DNA of 38,037 nt from a virus. The DNA is taken from IMG/VR virus record IMGVR_UViG_3300024243_000048, positions 1 to 38,037 of that record; one strand, given 5' to 3'. Position 1 is the stretch's first letter. Each line of letters opens with the position of its first letter. The notes under the pieces were generated by a model. That model saw only the letters and a list, made by a program, of their open reading frames with translations, made no database searches and had not been told where the DNA came from. Of the stretch, positions 10,636 to 17,877 are shown one piece after another. Position numbers and translations under genes: made by a program.

Positions 10636-10831
10636 TACCGCTTTCTTCTTCGTCTTCATCACCCTCAAGATCAGGAAGATCAATTTCTAAATTCTTACAT
10701 AGAACTTTAATTTCATTTCTCGTTCTATAGATTTGAAACAATAGGTCGTTGAGGTCCTTTGACTTCAGCTTGTATTCTTCAACGCAATCGTTGAGCCTAT
10801 TAATTTGGTTGTTCTTGTCCTGTAGATCCAT
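10622..10831 (-). CDS. Small coiled-coil protein, 69 aa
   Basis: ATG 10831 lies 32 bases inside the end of the upstream gene and the TAA overlaps the start of the spike gene by 14 bases. The N-terminal ~50 residues form a charged coiled coil (LQDKNNQINRLNDCVEEYKL) and the C-terminus is a strongly acidic tail (EGDEDEEESGNE). No known family. The overlap on both sides suggests tight translational coupling in the structural operon. The long overlap makes the exact start uncertain, although no other in-frame ATG exists. Confidence 0.62.
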   Translation of the reverse strand: MDLQDKNNQINRLNDCVEEYKLKSKDLNDLLFQIYRTRNEIKVLCKNLEIDLPDLEGDEDEEESGNEIK

Positions 10832-11282
10832 TTGATTTTCCCACTTTACTATCTATTGTATTTTTTATTACATCAGCTTCTCTAGCAATTTGTTTGGCCG
10901 TCTCTTTGGCTTCTTTAATGATCTCTTCCTTCCGCACTTCCCACGGTTTTGTTGAATCAATTTCAGCTTGAGCAGCTTGCTTTGTTGTTAAGAATTTCTG
11001 ACTTACTGTTGCCAGATCAATATAGTGCTTCTTATTCTTGACAGACATGTCAATGAAATCCTTGATCAATGGTGCTGCAAATCCCATAATTGTTTCATAG
11101 TCTATCTGATTTTCACTTTCTCCATCATCACCCACTGGATTGTTAGCAAACACTTCCATAAGATTCGTGATAGTCGTCTTTATGAGCTCATCTTCTTTTT
11201 TTGTTTCATCGAAAATATGGCTTAACAAATCAGATACTGTTTTGCCTTCGAATAGCTCTTCTTTTAGAATGTCATCGGTCAT
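10800..11282 (-). CDS. Hypothetical protein, first gene of the structural operon, 160 aa
   Basis: ATG 11282 follows a GGAGTAATAAA ribosome binding site and lies 32 bases downstream of a late-type TATATTTAT element. The protein is mostly helical and acidic in the N-terminal half, with a basic helical C-terminal part (WEVRKEEIIKEAKETAKQ) and a Gly/Ser/Gln tail. Its only Trp is TGG. It resembles no family I can name; by position it could be a virion assembly or baseplate protein. Confidence 0.68.
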   Translation of the reverse strand: MTDDILKEELFEGKTVSDLLSHIFDETKKEDELIKTTITNLMEVFANNPVGDDGESENQIDYETIMGFAAPLIKDFIDMSVKNKKHYIDLATVSQKFLTTKQAAQAEIDSTKPWEVRKEEIIKEAKETAKQIAREADVIKNTIDSKVGKSNGSTGQEQPN

Positions 11283-11313
11283 TTTATTACTCCGTTTTGT
11301 GCACGTTATAGTA

Positions 11314-11322
11314 ATAAATATA
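11314..11322 (-). promoter_or_regulatory. Late-type promoter element TATATTTAT for the structural operon
   Basis: Identical to the element at 862. It lies between the terminator of the sigma gene and the first gene of the structural operon, so it is the natural promoter of the whole tail/baseplate transcript that carries most in-frame TGAs. Promoter function is inferred from repetition and position. Confidence 0.55.
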
Positions 11323-11341
11323 AAATTTTACAATTTTTCGC

Positions 11342-11367
11342 AAAAAAGCCCACCGATTAAAGTGGGC
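11342..11367 (-). terminator. Rho-independent terminator
   Basis: Minus-strand hairpin GCCCAC, 8-base loop, GTGGGC followed by six Ts. It lies 24 bases after the stop of the sigma factor gene and ends the transcript that comes from the right. It separates the early/middle-to-sigma region from the late structural operon. Confidence 0.85.
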
Positions 11368-11391
11368 ATGGATAGAGCATTGTCTGCTGGT

Positions 11392-12147
11392 TTAAATTGT
11401 AACTGATCCTGATATGATTTCACCTTTGTTGACGTAGTTCTGTCGGAGATGAACATATGCTGTTCGCATTTTCTTGATTGTCGGTGTAATATTCTTTGTC
11501 TCATGTCCTGTCATTTCACGGACATAGATATACAATTCTTTCTTGTTGGTGTTTTCAATATTCTGAGCATTAGCAAGCAGCTGTAATATTGAATGCATAA
11601 TATCAATTTCCTTCTGTATTTTAATACCAATCTTTAGATGGTTGTCTTCAAACCATTTAGACATTTTACCAATGAAAATCTTATCGTCATTCTCATATGT
11701 GTCTAGATGCATAAGATCTGGATGATCAATATAATTAATGAAAGTATCATCATCATTTAGATCCAACCTGCGTCTGTATCTCTGTTGGGCCTGTTTAGAT
11801 AGTCTAATTAAATGTCGTTTGATAATTGTACCAAAGAACGAATATGCTCTTGGTTTTTGTCCTGTCGATGTAAGTCTTTCTGGGTCGAATTTGTCGAATT
11901 TTTCTAGAATGTATGTGAGACAAATGGCTTTCAACTCTTGAGTCTCATATCCCATTTTAAAGAATCCATGATAGTTCCCATATGTGTTAATAATATTTTC
12001 ACTTAATAGACTCAATGGTCGATATAGATTTTGTTCAAAAAAGTAATTTTTTTCTCCGACTGATCTCCACTCTGTTGCTAAATATTCTTTAACAAACTGT
12101 TCTTCCTTAGAACCAAAATAATTATTTGATGTGCTCTTCTTTGGCAT
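11392..12147 (-). CDS. Late RNA polymerase sigma factor, T4 gp55-like, 251 aa
   Basis: The core NYHGFFKMGYETQELKAICL, ILEKFDKFDPERLTSTG, RAYSFFGTIIKRHLIRLSKQ resembles the sigma region 2 of T4 gp55 and its relatives, including the F-D-x-E-R and aromatic-rich helix before a basic patch. Length is somewhat longer than T4 gp55 (185 aa). In T4, gp55 directs the host polymerase to late promoters with a simple -10 element and works with the sliding clamp. It overlaps its upstream neighbour by 26 bases and is followed by a clear terminator. The six TATATTTAT elements in the window are likely targets (inference). The stop is TAA. Confidence 0.75.
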   Translation of the reverse strand: MPKKSTSNNYFGSKEEQFVKEYLATEWRSVGEKNYFFEQNLYRPLSLLSENIINTYGNYHGFFKMGYETQELKAICLTYILEKFDKFDPERLTSTGQKPRAYSFFGTIIKRHLIRLSKQAQQRYRRRLDLNDDDTFINYIDHPDLMHLDTYENDDKIFIGKMSKWFEDNHLKIGIKIQKEIDIMHSILQLLANAQNIENTNKKELYIYVREMTGHETKNITPTIKKMRTAYVHLRQNYVNKGEIISGSVTI

Positions 12148-12481
12148 CTGTTGATACTCCCATTCGTAATTTATTGTAAACCTTTTCGACCTCTGCTAAA
12201 CTTGAGTCAATCATATTGAAAAACTCTGCCACCTTGGCATTTTTCTCATAATAAAAATTCATTTCAGGATTTGATGTTAGACTCTTTTTTACCTCCTGCA
12301 GTGTATTCCATATGTCTTCCAATACGTCATTTTTTCCATTGATCTCAGTAATCAGTGTGTCGATTTCCGCTTCGTGATCTTTAATCATATTTAGATAGAG
12401 AGAATTTAAGAACCAAAGCCTCCCTATTGTTGCTACCAATATAACCAAAAAACCTATTGAAAAAACAGTTATTAATTCCAT
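12122..12481 (-). CDS. Membrane-anchored coiled-coil protein, 119 aa
   Basis: The N-terminal residues 3-30 form a hydrophobic membrane helix (ITVFSIGFLVILVATIGRLW), followed by a long charged coiled coil. It resembles spanin-like or inner-membrane phage proteins in layout, but no lysis genes are next to it. It overlaps the sigma factor start by 26 bases and follows the HD hydrolase with one base between. No firm function. Confidence 0.65.
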   Translation of the reverse strand: MELITVFSIGFLVILVATIGRLWFLNSLYLNMIKDHEAEIDTLITEINGKNDVLEDIWNTLQEVKKSLTSNPEMNFYYEKNAKVAEFFNMIDSSLAEVEKVYNKLRMGVSTDAKEEHIK

Positions 12482-12482
12482 C

Positions 12483-13145
12483 TTACTTTCCTTTTTCAGC
12501 TTGCATATCTAAATGCTCGCGCTTTTGTGCTGCCATCATGTCAGAAGTTCGTAGTATTTCTGTTAAGAGACAGATTTCGTTTGAATATCCATAACGTTTC
12601 AGTTGATTTCCACCATAGTTGCATCCATCATGGATTCGTATGGCTTGATATTCTTCAATGTCCATTGTGATGCCAAATTTCTGTAAAAGAAATAAGCTTT
12701 TGTCACAGTGTTCCAACCCAGCATCAGTTTCGTCATTCAGTTTAAAGTTAAATCCAAGATTTTTCCTATGCCAGTCGGAATCCTGAGGAACATAATTGGG
12801 ATCTTTACCATCAGTGACCTTGCCTATGTCATGGAACACAGAAACAAAAACGCACTGTTCCACGGTGGGGACGTCCAATCCTTCTTGCTCATACACGCTT
12901 CTAATTAACAGCACATATGGGATTACATCTAATATGTGTTCAACCAGTCCTCCAATGTATGCTCCATGTCCCCCGGGAGAGGCAGGCGAGCTTGCAAAAT
13001 CGGCTTCAATAGTCTCGAGCATGGGTCCAATCTGTTCCCAACGGTCAGCATATTTGAGATGCTTCTGTATAATTTTTTCAAGCTCTTCATAATTTTTGAT
13101 TTGATCTTTCTCTGGGATTTTGTAAACGTTTCTAACAATTTTCAT
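12483..13145 (-). CDS. HD-domain phosphohydrolase, 220 aa
   Basis: The metal ligands of the HD superfamily are all visible: H70 (GGLVEHILD), H105-D106 (FHDIGKV), H172 (IRIHDG) and D202 (LRTSDMM). These bind one or two metal ions and hydrolyse phosphate esters, often nucleotides or cyclic dinucleotides. Similar HD proteins occur in T4-like phages, where the substrate is usually unknown. Ribosome binding site AGAGG precedes ATG 13145. Located in the operon that ends with the late sigma factor. Substrate not predictable from sequence alone. Confidence 0.82.
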   Translation of the reverse strand: MKIVRNVYKIPEKDQIKNYEELEKIIQKHLKYADRWEQIGPMLETIEADFASSPASPGGHGAYIGGLVEHILDVIPYVLLIRSVYEQEGLDVPTVEQCVFVSVFHDIGKVTDGKDPNYVPQDSDWHRKNLGFNFKLNDETDAGLEHCDKSLFLLQKFGITMDIEEYQAIRIHDGCNYGGNQLKRYGYSNEICLLTEILRTSDMMAAQKREHLDMQAEKGK

Positions 13146-13146
13146 A

Positions 13147-13485
13147 TTAGCCTCTTTTTTTAAGGATTGCTTTTAACTCTTCATTATCTGAGGCAAACTC
13201 AATAAAGTCGTCCAGATAACCTAGTATTTTTGTTGTTAATTCTTGTAATTCATTTTGCTGTAATGATGAAGCAAATTTAACATCTTCTCTCAGTTTAGAA
13301 ACCAAGGCAGGACTATCACCATAATTCTCAGCAAGGAACGATAATGATATCGCTAGATACTGAATGTCAGTTAGAACTGTATTGAGATTTCCTGTGAGTT
13401 CATTACAAGTTTCAGATACTGCTACTATTCGTTTGAGCACATCTACTAATGAAGGTAGATTATTTGATGCTTGATTTGATGTCAT
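13147..13485 (-). CDS. Hypothetical helical protein, 112 aa
   Basis: All-helical, acidic, no Cys and no Trp. ATG 13485 lies 26 bases inside the end of the gene upstream and its stop is one base from the HD gene, so the three are translationally coupled. Contains long heptad-like stretches (VDVLKRIVAVSETCNELTGN). No family recognised. Confidence 0.66.
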   Translation of the reverse strand: MTSNQASNNLPSLVDVLKRIVAVSETCNELTGNLNTVLTDIQYLAISLSFLAENYGDSPALVSKLREDVKFASSLQQNELQELTTKILGYLDDFIEFASDNEELKAILKKRG

Positions 13486-13960
13486 CAGAGCTGAGCACCT
13501 TTTCCGTTATTGTTATTGGACCAACCTCACCCACATGCTCTTTAAAGGGAGCGTCTTCAGAACTAGCATCAATATGAATAGCTCCTTCAGATCCAGTCTC
13601 ATTTCCTGTCAGTGGTGGGTGAACAATTACAAGTGGCTCGTCTTCAATCTTGACTTCATCTACTATAAACTCATGTTTTTTGGAAACCGATTTTGGTTTC
13701 CGAACGGCCGATGCAACCGATTTTGGTTTCCGAGGCTTGTAATAAATATCGCATCTATTAACTGTAGCATCAAATAGATCTCCCACAAATACTGCTGTAG
13801 GCTCCATACTAATTGCGACGCCATTCTTATCGGCCAAATATGTTTCAGTCTCAAACTTGTTGTATGGCAATTCTCTTAGATGAATAATCGTATATGTACC
13901 TTTGGCACTCTTAACAAGTATTGCTTTCCCAGGCCATGTGTGTGATAGATTGGTTCTCAT
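13460..13960 (-). CDS. Hypothetical protein with a basic KPKSV repeat, 166 aa
   Basis: The start ATG 13960 (MRTNLSHTWPGKAIL) lies four bases after the TAG of the upstream gene; the frame is open further upstream but those codons lie inside that gene. The N-terminal ~85 residues form a compact beta-rich domain. They are followed by a basic linker with two copies of a KPKSV motif (residues about 90-110), with unusually repeated DNA (CCGATTTTGGTTTCCGA twice at 13690-13732 on the plus strand). The C-terminal tail is acidic. No family recognised. Confidence 0.65.
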   Translation of the reverse strand: MRTNLSHTWPGKAILVKSAKGTYTIIHLRELPYNKFETETYLADKNGVAISMEPTAVFVGDLFDATVNRCDIYYKPRKPKSVASAVRKPKSVSKKHEFIVDEVKIEDEPLVIVHPPLTGNETGSEGAIHIDASSEDAPFKEHVGEVGPITITEKVLSSDDIKSSIK

Positions 13961-13964
13961 AATA

Positions 13965-14180
13965 CTATCCGTGAAGCAATTCTTTTTTAGGTCCAAGATC
14001 CTCAATGTCTGCAAACTCACGCAATGAGAAAAACAATACGAATTTCTTATCTACGTTATGCGAATTGACATAGTCATATCCTTCTGAAGCCCAGTAACCA
14101 ATTACCGACTGAACATGCTGATCAAGATCTGGCCTATTCAGGTCAGTTACTGTTACTACTTTTGTGCGCTCTTTTGTCAT
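13965..14180 (-). CDS. Hypothetical protein, 71 aa
   Basis: ATG 14180 has AAAGGATG upstream and begins 23 bases after the tmRNA 3' end. The compact alpha/beta sequence includes TKVVTVTDLNRPDLDQHVQS and SEGYDYVNSHNVDKKFVLFF, resembling small phage proteins of unknown function. Stop is TAG. Confidence 0.62.
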   Translation of the reverse strand: MTKERTKVVTVTDLNRPDLDQHVQSVIGYWASEGYDYVNSHNVDKKFVLFFSLREFADIEDLGPKKELLHG

Positions 14181-14202
14181 GATGCATCCTTTATTTAAAA
14201 AT

Positions 14203-14560
14203 TGGTGGAGCCGGGGAGAATCGAACTCCCGTCCGCAAAGCTTCCTTCAACAAGTCGTTCACAAGTTTAGTTGGTTTCTTTCAATTAATACGAATTTAGA
14301 ACTCCAACAAATCTTATCGGCATGTATACTCATGGCCGCAGTGATCCAGTTTCAATTCGGTGAAACTTGTTGCATAAATACCTATTCGAAAACGACGTTA
14401 GACCTCCATTATCGAAGTCGTGGAGCTAACGGCTGCCTAATTCCTTAGGCTGCGATTGCGTAGTTTGTGCCAGTTATCTCTGGTTGTTTAGTTTTTAAGA
14501 CTCACTCTGTCTACTTGCACTTATTGTCAAAAATCATCCCGTCGAATCCAGGTCGGCCCC
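14203..14560 (-). ncRNA. ssrA: Transfer-messenger RNA (tmRNA, SsrA)
   Basis: A one-piece tmRNA of 358 nt. The 5' end GGGGCCGACCTGGATTCGAC and 3' end with T-arm GGGAG-TTCGATT-CTCCC, ending CGGCTCCACCA (CCA encoded), form the tRNA-like domain. The acceptor stem has the conserved G3-U70 wobble needed for alanyl-tRNA synthetase. The mRNA-like part contains an open frame ending in NYAIAA then TAA at about 14444. The best resume codon is GGC preceded by UAACU, giving the tag GTNYAIAA; longer in-frame readings (EITGTNYAIAA) are possible. Its role is to free stalled ribosomes and tag proteins for proteolysis. The gene lies in the same orientation between protein genes (6 bases from the CDS upstream), so it is probably processed from a longer transcript. 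tmRNA genes are rare in phages. Confidence 0.95.
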
Positions 14561-14566
14561 AGTTTC

Positions 14567-15004
14567 TTATTTTACAGTCAACTTTTTATTACCTTTTGAA
14601 TCTTTTACTTCAAATGCCGGTGCTTTCTCATCAAATTTAAGAGGAGTTGCCTCTTCTTCTCGAACCTGATCTACATCAGCTTGAGTTATTGGAGGAGGAG
14701 TATCTTTCAATCCTGCATTTTCTTCAGCTAATTCAGCATTTTCATCATTGAGAAGATCATTAACTTTAGTCAGTCTTTTGACTTCCTTTTCCAATGCTTT
14801 GAACTCATTAAGCTTGGGTGCAATTACAACAGTTTCATTGTCGTTAACACACTCAAGGTGAGCCAGCCGTACATCATCTGCAAATCGTAATTCATTACCA
14901 GCTGAAGAATTAGTCACAAATGTCTCACTTACGATCTTACATTTGTTTTCTATTTCACCGCCACATACGTCACAGAAGAATTTATTTACAGTTAGTTGTT
15001 CCAT
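14567..15004 (-). CDS. Zinc-binding coiled-coil protein, 145 aa
   Basis: Residues 11-14 CDVC and a later H-x-x-C (LAHLEC) form a likely zinc site. They are followed by a long acidic coiled coil (EFKALEKEVKRLTKVNDLLN and the next heptads) and a basic C-terminus. ATG 15004 has AAGGAGAAA before it, and both a TATAAATA and a TATATTTAT element lie 27-42 bases further upstream. It contains no Trp and no TGA. The gene ends six bases before the tmRNA, which suggests co-transcription. Function unknown; possibly a late virion or assembly protein. Confidence 0.68.
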   Translation of the reverse strand: MEQLTVNKFFCDVCGGEIENKCKIVSETFVTNSSAGNELRFADDVRLAHLECVNDNETVVIAPKLNEFKALEKEVKRLTKVNDLLNDENAELAEENAGLKDTPPPITQADVDQVREEEATPLKFDEKAPAFEVKDSKGNKKLTVK

Positions 15005-15030
15005 ATATTTTCTCCTTGGTTAGTTGTCAT

Positions 15031-15046
15031 TATTTATATAAATATA
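15031..15046 (-). promoter_or_regulatory. Late promoter with overlapping TATATTTAT and TATAAATA
   Basis: On the minus strand TATATTTAT (15046-15038) overlaps TATAAATA (15038-15031); the latter is the exact T4 late promoter -10 consensus. It lies 27 bases from the start of the gene at 14567-15004, which carries the tmRNA downstream. Good support for a gp55-like sigma being the user (inference). Confidence 0.6.
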
Positions 15047-15075
15047 TATAAAATTTGCAATAGTTTGATTTCTTT

Positions 15076-15333
15076 TTAGGCCTTTATGTCGATCGTCTGA
15101 CCTGGGTGTGCTGGAAGTATAATCGAGGGCGTCCGTTTCTTCTTTGTAGATTTAGCTTTAATGGGACTAAACTCTGCCTCTTCAATTTCTTCCAGAAACC
15201 ATTCTTCATTTGTTTGTTTCGAAAATATCCGCTGATCATGTTGGATCCCTTTAACGATAGAATCAGTGACACGATCAGCAGGTATCTTATGTAGCACTCT
15301 ATACTTAGTGCCTTTGAATTCGATTATTTTCAA
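15076..15333 (-). CDS. Hypothetical protein, 85 aa
   Basis: ATG 15333 overlaps the stop of the upstream gene by four bases (TAAAGATTG context). The protein is basic in its C-terminal half (AKSTKKKRTPSII). One Trp, TGG. No family recognised. It is the last gene of a unit starting from the late element at 16237. Confidence 0.62.
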   Translation of the reverse strand: MKIIEFKGTKYRVLHKIPADRVTDSIVKGIQHDQRIFSKQTNEEWFLEEIEEAEFSPIKAKSTKKKRTPSIILPAHPGQTIDIKA

Positions 15334-16136
15334 TCTTTAGCCTTTCCACATTTGGGACAGAAATTATATCCCTTTTTGAATTTAGTGCCATCAACAGGAC
15401 AATACTGCACCAAGTCTCTTTGATTGGCTGGTTGAAGACTAATTGGAAGTAATTGCAAAACAACCTTTGTATCTACAATCCAGTTAAAATCAGCCTCAAC
15501 ACTTTGAAATTCTTGATTAGAATTTTCATTCGACTTATTAATCCTTCCTGTCTCAATTGGCTCTGGTGCTGCCATTGATCTCATCAGCTTATGTCTAGCG
15601 TTCTTCTTTGGACTCTGATTGAGATTGGTGCTGCAATAATTTACAGTAGTATTTTCTGATATTCCACCACTGTTGCTTATTGTCGTATTGTACTGATCAA
15701 ATGTATTGCCGTGAAATCCAAACCAATCTCCAGTATATGTAAACTGTGCTGGCCAGTTGGTTGTGTTATTCAATAGAGGAATAGGATCGTTTTCTTGATG
15801 AAATTCTACCTCTATTAATCCATTCTTACTGATTGCTGCTTTTGCAGCTGGTGAATCATCCACTTCATATGTGTTAAATTCAAATCGTTTCTTTGTTTCA
15901 ATAAACCTGTCCAGAAAAATACGTTGGCCTGGGTCTATGATCAAATGTCGATTAGACATGTATTCCCCATTGAATAGAAATTTGACTCCATAACGGCGCT
16001 GAGTTGGATTGAATAGTTCAATCTCAAACTTGGCTTTGTCAGAAAGATATACTTTTCCACGGAATCTTTGTAATCTGTTTTTGTCAATTGAAATGTGTGC
16101 TTCGGGCTGAGTGCCCACTCTTTGAGTAGTGTTCAT
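15330..16136 (-). CDS. Late protein with C-terminal zinc ribbon, 268 aa
   Basis: The start ATG 16136 (MNTTQRVGTQ) is chosen for its AAGGAGACACATC ribosome binding site; an upstream in-frame start lacks one. The body is beta-rich (KFEIELFNPTQRRYGVKFLF, RFIETKKRFEFNTYEVDDS), with a Gly/Asn/Thr-rich region (TISNSGGISENTTVN). It ends in a zinc ribbon CPVDGTKFKKGYNFCPKCG. Beta-rich surface-type sequence and the late element at 16237 suggest a virion protein. Trp codons are all TGG, so not every late-type gene uses TGA. No named family. Confidence 0.7.
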   Translation of the reverse strand: MNTTQRVGTQPEAHISIDKNRLQRFRGKVYLSDKAKFEIELFNPTQRRYGVKFLFNGEYMSNRHLIIDPGQRIFLDRFIETKKRFEFNTYEVDDSPAAKAAISKNGLIEVEFHQENDPIPLLNNTTNWPAQFTYTGDWFGFHGNTFDQYNTTISNSGGISENTTVNYCSTNLNQSPKKNARHKLMRSMAAPEPIETGRINKSNENSNQEFQSVEADFNWIVDTKVVLQLLPISLQPANQRDLVQYCPVDGTKFKKGYNFCPKCGKAKD

Positions 16137-16236
16137 GATGTGTCTCCTTATTAATATCTCCACTTAACATTTTGTTGCTATCATGTAACAACTCTAAAGG
16201 TCTTCATGCCTCACGTTAAACGGATTCGAGTTATGT

Positions 16237-16245
16237 ATAAATATA
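16237..16245 (-). promoter_or_regulatory. Late-type promoter element TATATTTAT
   Basis: Same nine bases as at 862 and 11314, lying 101 bases upstream of the start at 16136 in an otherwise gene-free gap (16137-16271). Confidence 0.42.
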
Positions 16246-16271
16246 TATCAAAGAGCAAAAAGTCGGTTTTA

Positions 16272-16433
16272 TTAACTCCCAAAAATTAGTGCATAAACAC
16301 CAATCCCTATAACTAAAAATGGAATTAGTGGAACAATTGGGATCAGTGTCCACCACCATTTATCTAGCCAGTCCCACATAGCTCGTTCTGCCAAGTGATC
16401 TTCATATTCATCATGATAAAATTCTTGATACAT
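16272..16433 (-). CDS. Small membrane protein, 53 aa
   Basis: Too short for most gene finders but well supported: the ATG overlaps the TAA of the RNA ligase gene (TAATG). The peptide starts MYQEFYHDEYEDHLAERAM, continues with a run of Trp residues (WDWLDKWWW) and ends with a single membrane helix (LIPIVPLIPFLVIGIGVYAL). All six Trp codons are TGG. Probably an inner-membrane peptide produced with the ligase; function unknown. Confidence 0.7.
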   Translation of the reverse strand: MYQEFYHDEYEDHLAERAMWDWLDKWWWTLIPIVPLIPFLVIGIGVYALIFGS

Positions 16434-17533
16434 TAGTTACTCCATTTGGGAAGTTCTGAGACTTCTTTGATTTCATTTGCTTTCGGTCTGATTAAGGGCC
16501 AGATTCTGCTTTCAAATTCTTTTCCATCAAGAATTGCAAACATCATTCCGGGATATTTATATCCAGTAAATTCAACTGCATAGTCTTTTCGAACTGGTTC
16601 GCCTTCTTTATGCAATGCAAGATCAAACACACTTGCAACAGCTTTGCTATAATCATCTTCAACTTGTTTTTTAATTGCGTGATATTCTTTCCAGAGAGCA
16701 GTCACAATTGTTTGAGCCCATTTAAATAGTTCGTCAGGAACCTTGTCAATAATGTCATTGATATTATTTCCTTGACCCAACAGTCTCCAGATGCTTAGCT
16801 CTGATAATCCAGTTACGATTCTATGCAATTCAACATAGTCGGCAAACTTGATCTTCACACGATAGTTGTCTGACCCTGGCCAGTGTGCAACCCATCCTTC
16901 TTCATTTTCAGTATTAAGCTCTTTGATCTCATCAAAATCCCACTTACCTTCTAGAGTTTCAACAACATCAAATCCAAGAGCATTGTTTTTGTAATTTGGA
17001 TATTCATACCCAGTTTCATTCTCAACAATAGTCAATAGGACAAGATCATCATATCCATTATAGTCAACAACAATTCTATTTTCTGGGTAGATCACTTCAA
17101 AGATGTATGTCAATCCTTCTTGAAATTTATCCAATTCAAATATGTCAGGGTGTTTTTCGTTAAGAACTTTCATAGCATGTTCAGCCTGATCAGATTCGAA
17201 TGAGCCACGAGTAGCTACAACAACATATCCATCCCATTTAACAATTTCTAGGAATGATCCATCCATTTTCTTCGTCAATGTATAATTACCTTTTGGAAGA
17301 TTCTCAAGAGTATGTTCACCTTCGCCAAGATTGAAGAATTTCTTTAATGGGCGTGAAACAATATTTCCTTCACCATCAAGGATCAAACCACGGCACATCA
17401 TAGTCCACTCATTCCAATTCTGTTCGAACTGACATTTGTGAGTATAATTGTAGATGTATAAATCAAGAGTCGGATGCTTCTGAAACCTGATATATCGCTC
17501 GTCAATTAGTTCTTGTGGTATTTTAATCTTCAT
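16433..17533 (-). CDS. RNA ligase, T4 Rnl1-like, 366 aa
   Basis: Nucleotidyltransferase motif I K-x-D-G-S is at residues 89-93 (TKKMDGSFLEIV), with Lys89 the predicted AMP-accepting lysine. Further ligase motifs follow: ATRGSF (about 108-112), FEVIYPENRIVVDY (145-158), EGWVAHW (212-218) and VKIKF (226-230). The N-terminal Arg-rich region CRGLILDGEGNIVSRPLKKF fits Rnl1. T4 Rnl1 is 374 aa, close to this. It seals broken tRNA, as when host anticodon nucleases cut tRNA, together with polynucleotide kinase (present at 18937). Neighbours RlaP-like and Pnkp genes support an RNA repair module. Trp codons are all TGG. Confidence 0.9.
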   Translation of the reverse strand: MKIKIPQELIDERYIRFQKHPTLDLYIYNYTHKCQFEQNWNEWTMMCRGLILDGEGNIVSRPLKKFFNLGEGEHTLENLPKGNYTLTKKMDGSFLEIVKWDGYVVVATRGSFESDQAEHAMKVLNEKHPDIFELDKFQEGLTYIFEVIYPENRIVVDYNGYDDLVLLTIVENETGYEYPNYKNNALGFDVVETLEGKWDFDEIKELNTENEEGWVAHWPGSDNYRVKIKFADYVELHRIVTGLSELSIWRLLGQGNNINDIIDKVPDELFKWAQTIVTALWKEYHAIKKQVEDDYSKAVASVFDLALHKEGEPVRKDYAVEFTGYKYPGMMFAILDGKEFESRIWPLIRPKANEIKEVSELPKWSN

Positions 17534-17538
17534 TATAT

Positions 17539-17877
17539 CTACCTTTCAATTGGTATGATTCTCATAATTGTATATCCTGCATTATCAACAATCATAGAAT
17601 AATCAATAGCATTTAAGTATTCAATCTGGATTGGGCCCACAACTCCAGTTGATATATGCCGAACAGTCACAACTTCACCCTTGTTATATTTCTCCTGTCG
17701 CATATTCTTCTGCTCTTCCGATTGATAGTCTTTTAGAAAAACAACATATTGATTAATCTTCATCGATTGGTCATATTCAGAATTTTCATCGCTGAATGGC
17801 TTGTTTTTCATTTTCTCAATTTGATATCGAGCTTCAATAACCAAACCAATGAATGCCAATAATATTATATATTTCAT
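17539..17877 (-). CDS. Small secreted or membrane-anchored protein, 112 aa
   Basis: ATG 17877 overlaps the TGA of the upstream gene (ATGA). The first ~17 residues MKYIILLAFIGLVIEA form a membrane anchor or signal sequence. The rest is a beta-rich domain with NQYVVFLKDY, GEVVTVRHISTG and GYTIMRII. Stop TAG. No family recognised; it lies between RNA ligase and the nucleotidyltransferase. Confidence 0.62.
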   Translation of the reverse strand: MKYIILLAFIGLVIEARYQIEKMKNKPFSDENSEYDQSMKINQYVVFLKDYQSEEQKNMRQEKYNKGEVVTVRHISTGVVGPIQIEYLNAIDYSMIVDNAGYTIMRIIPIER

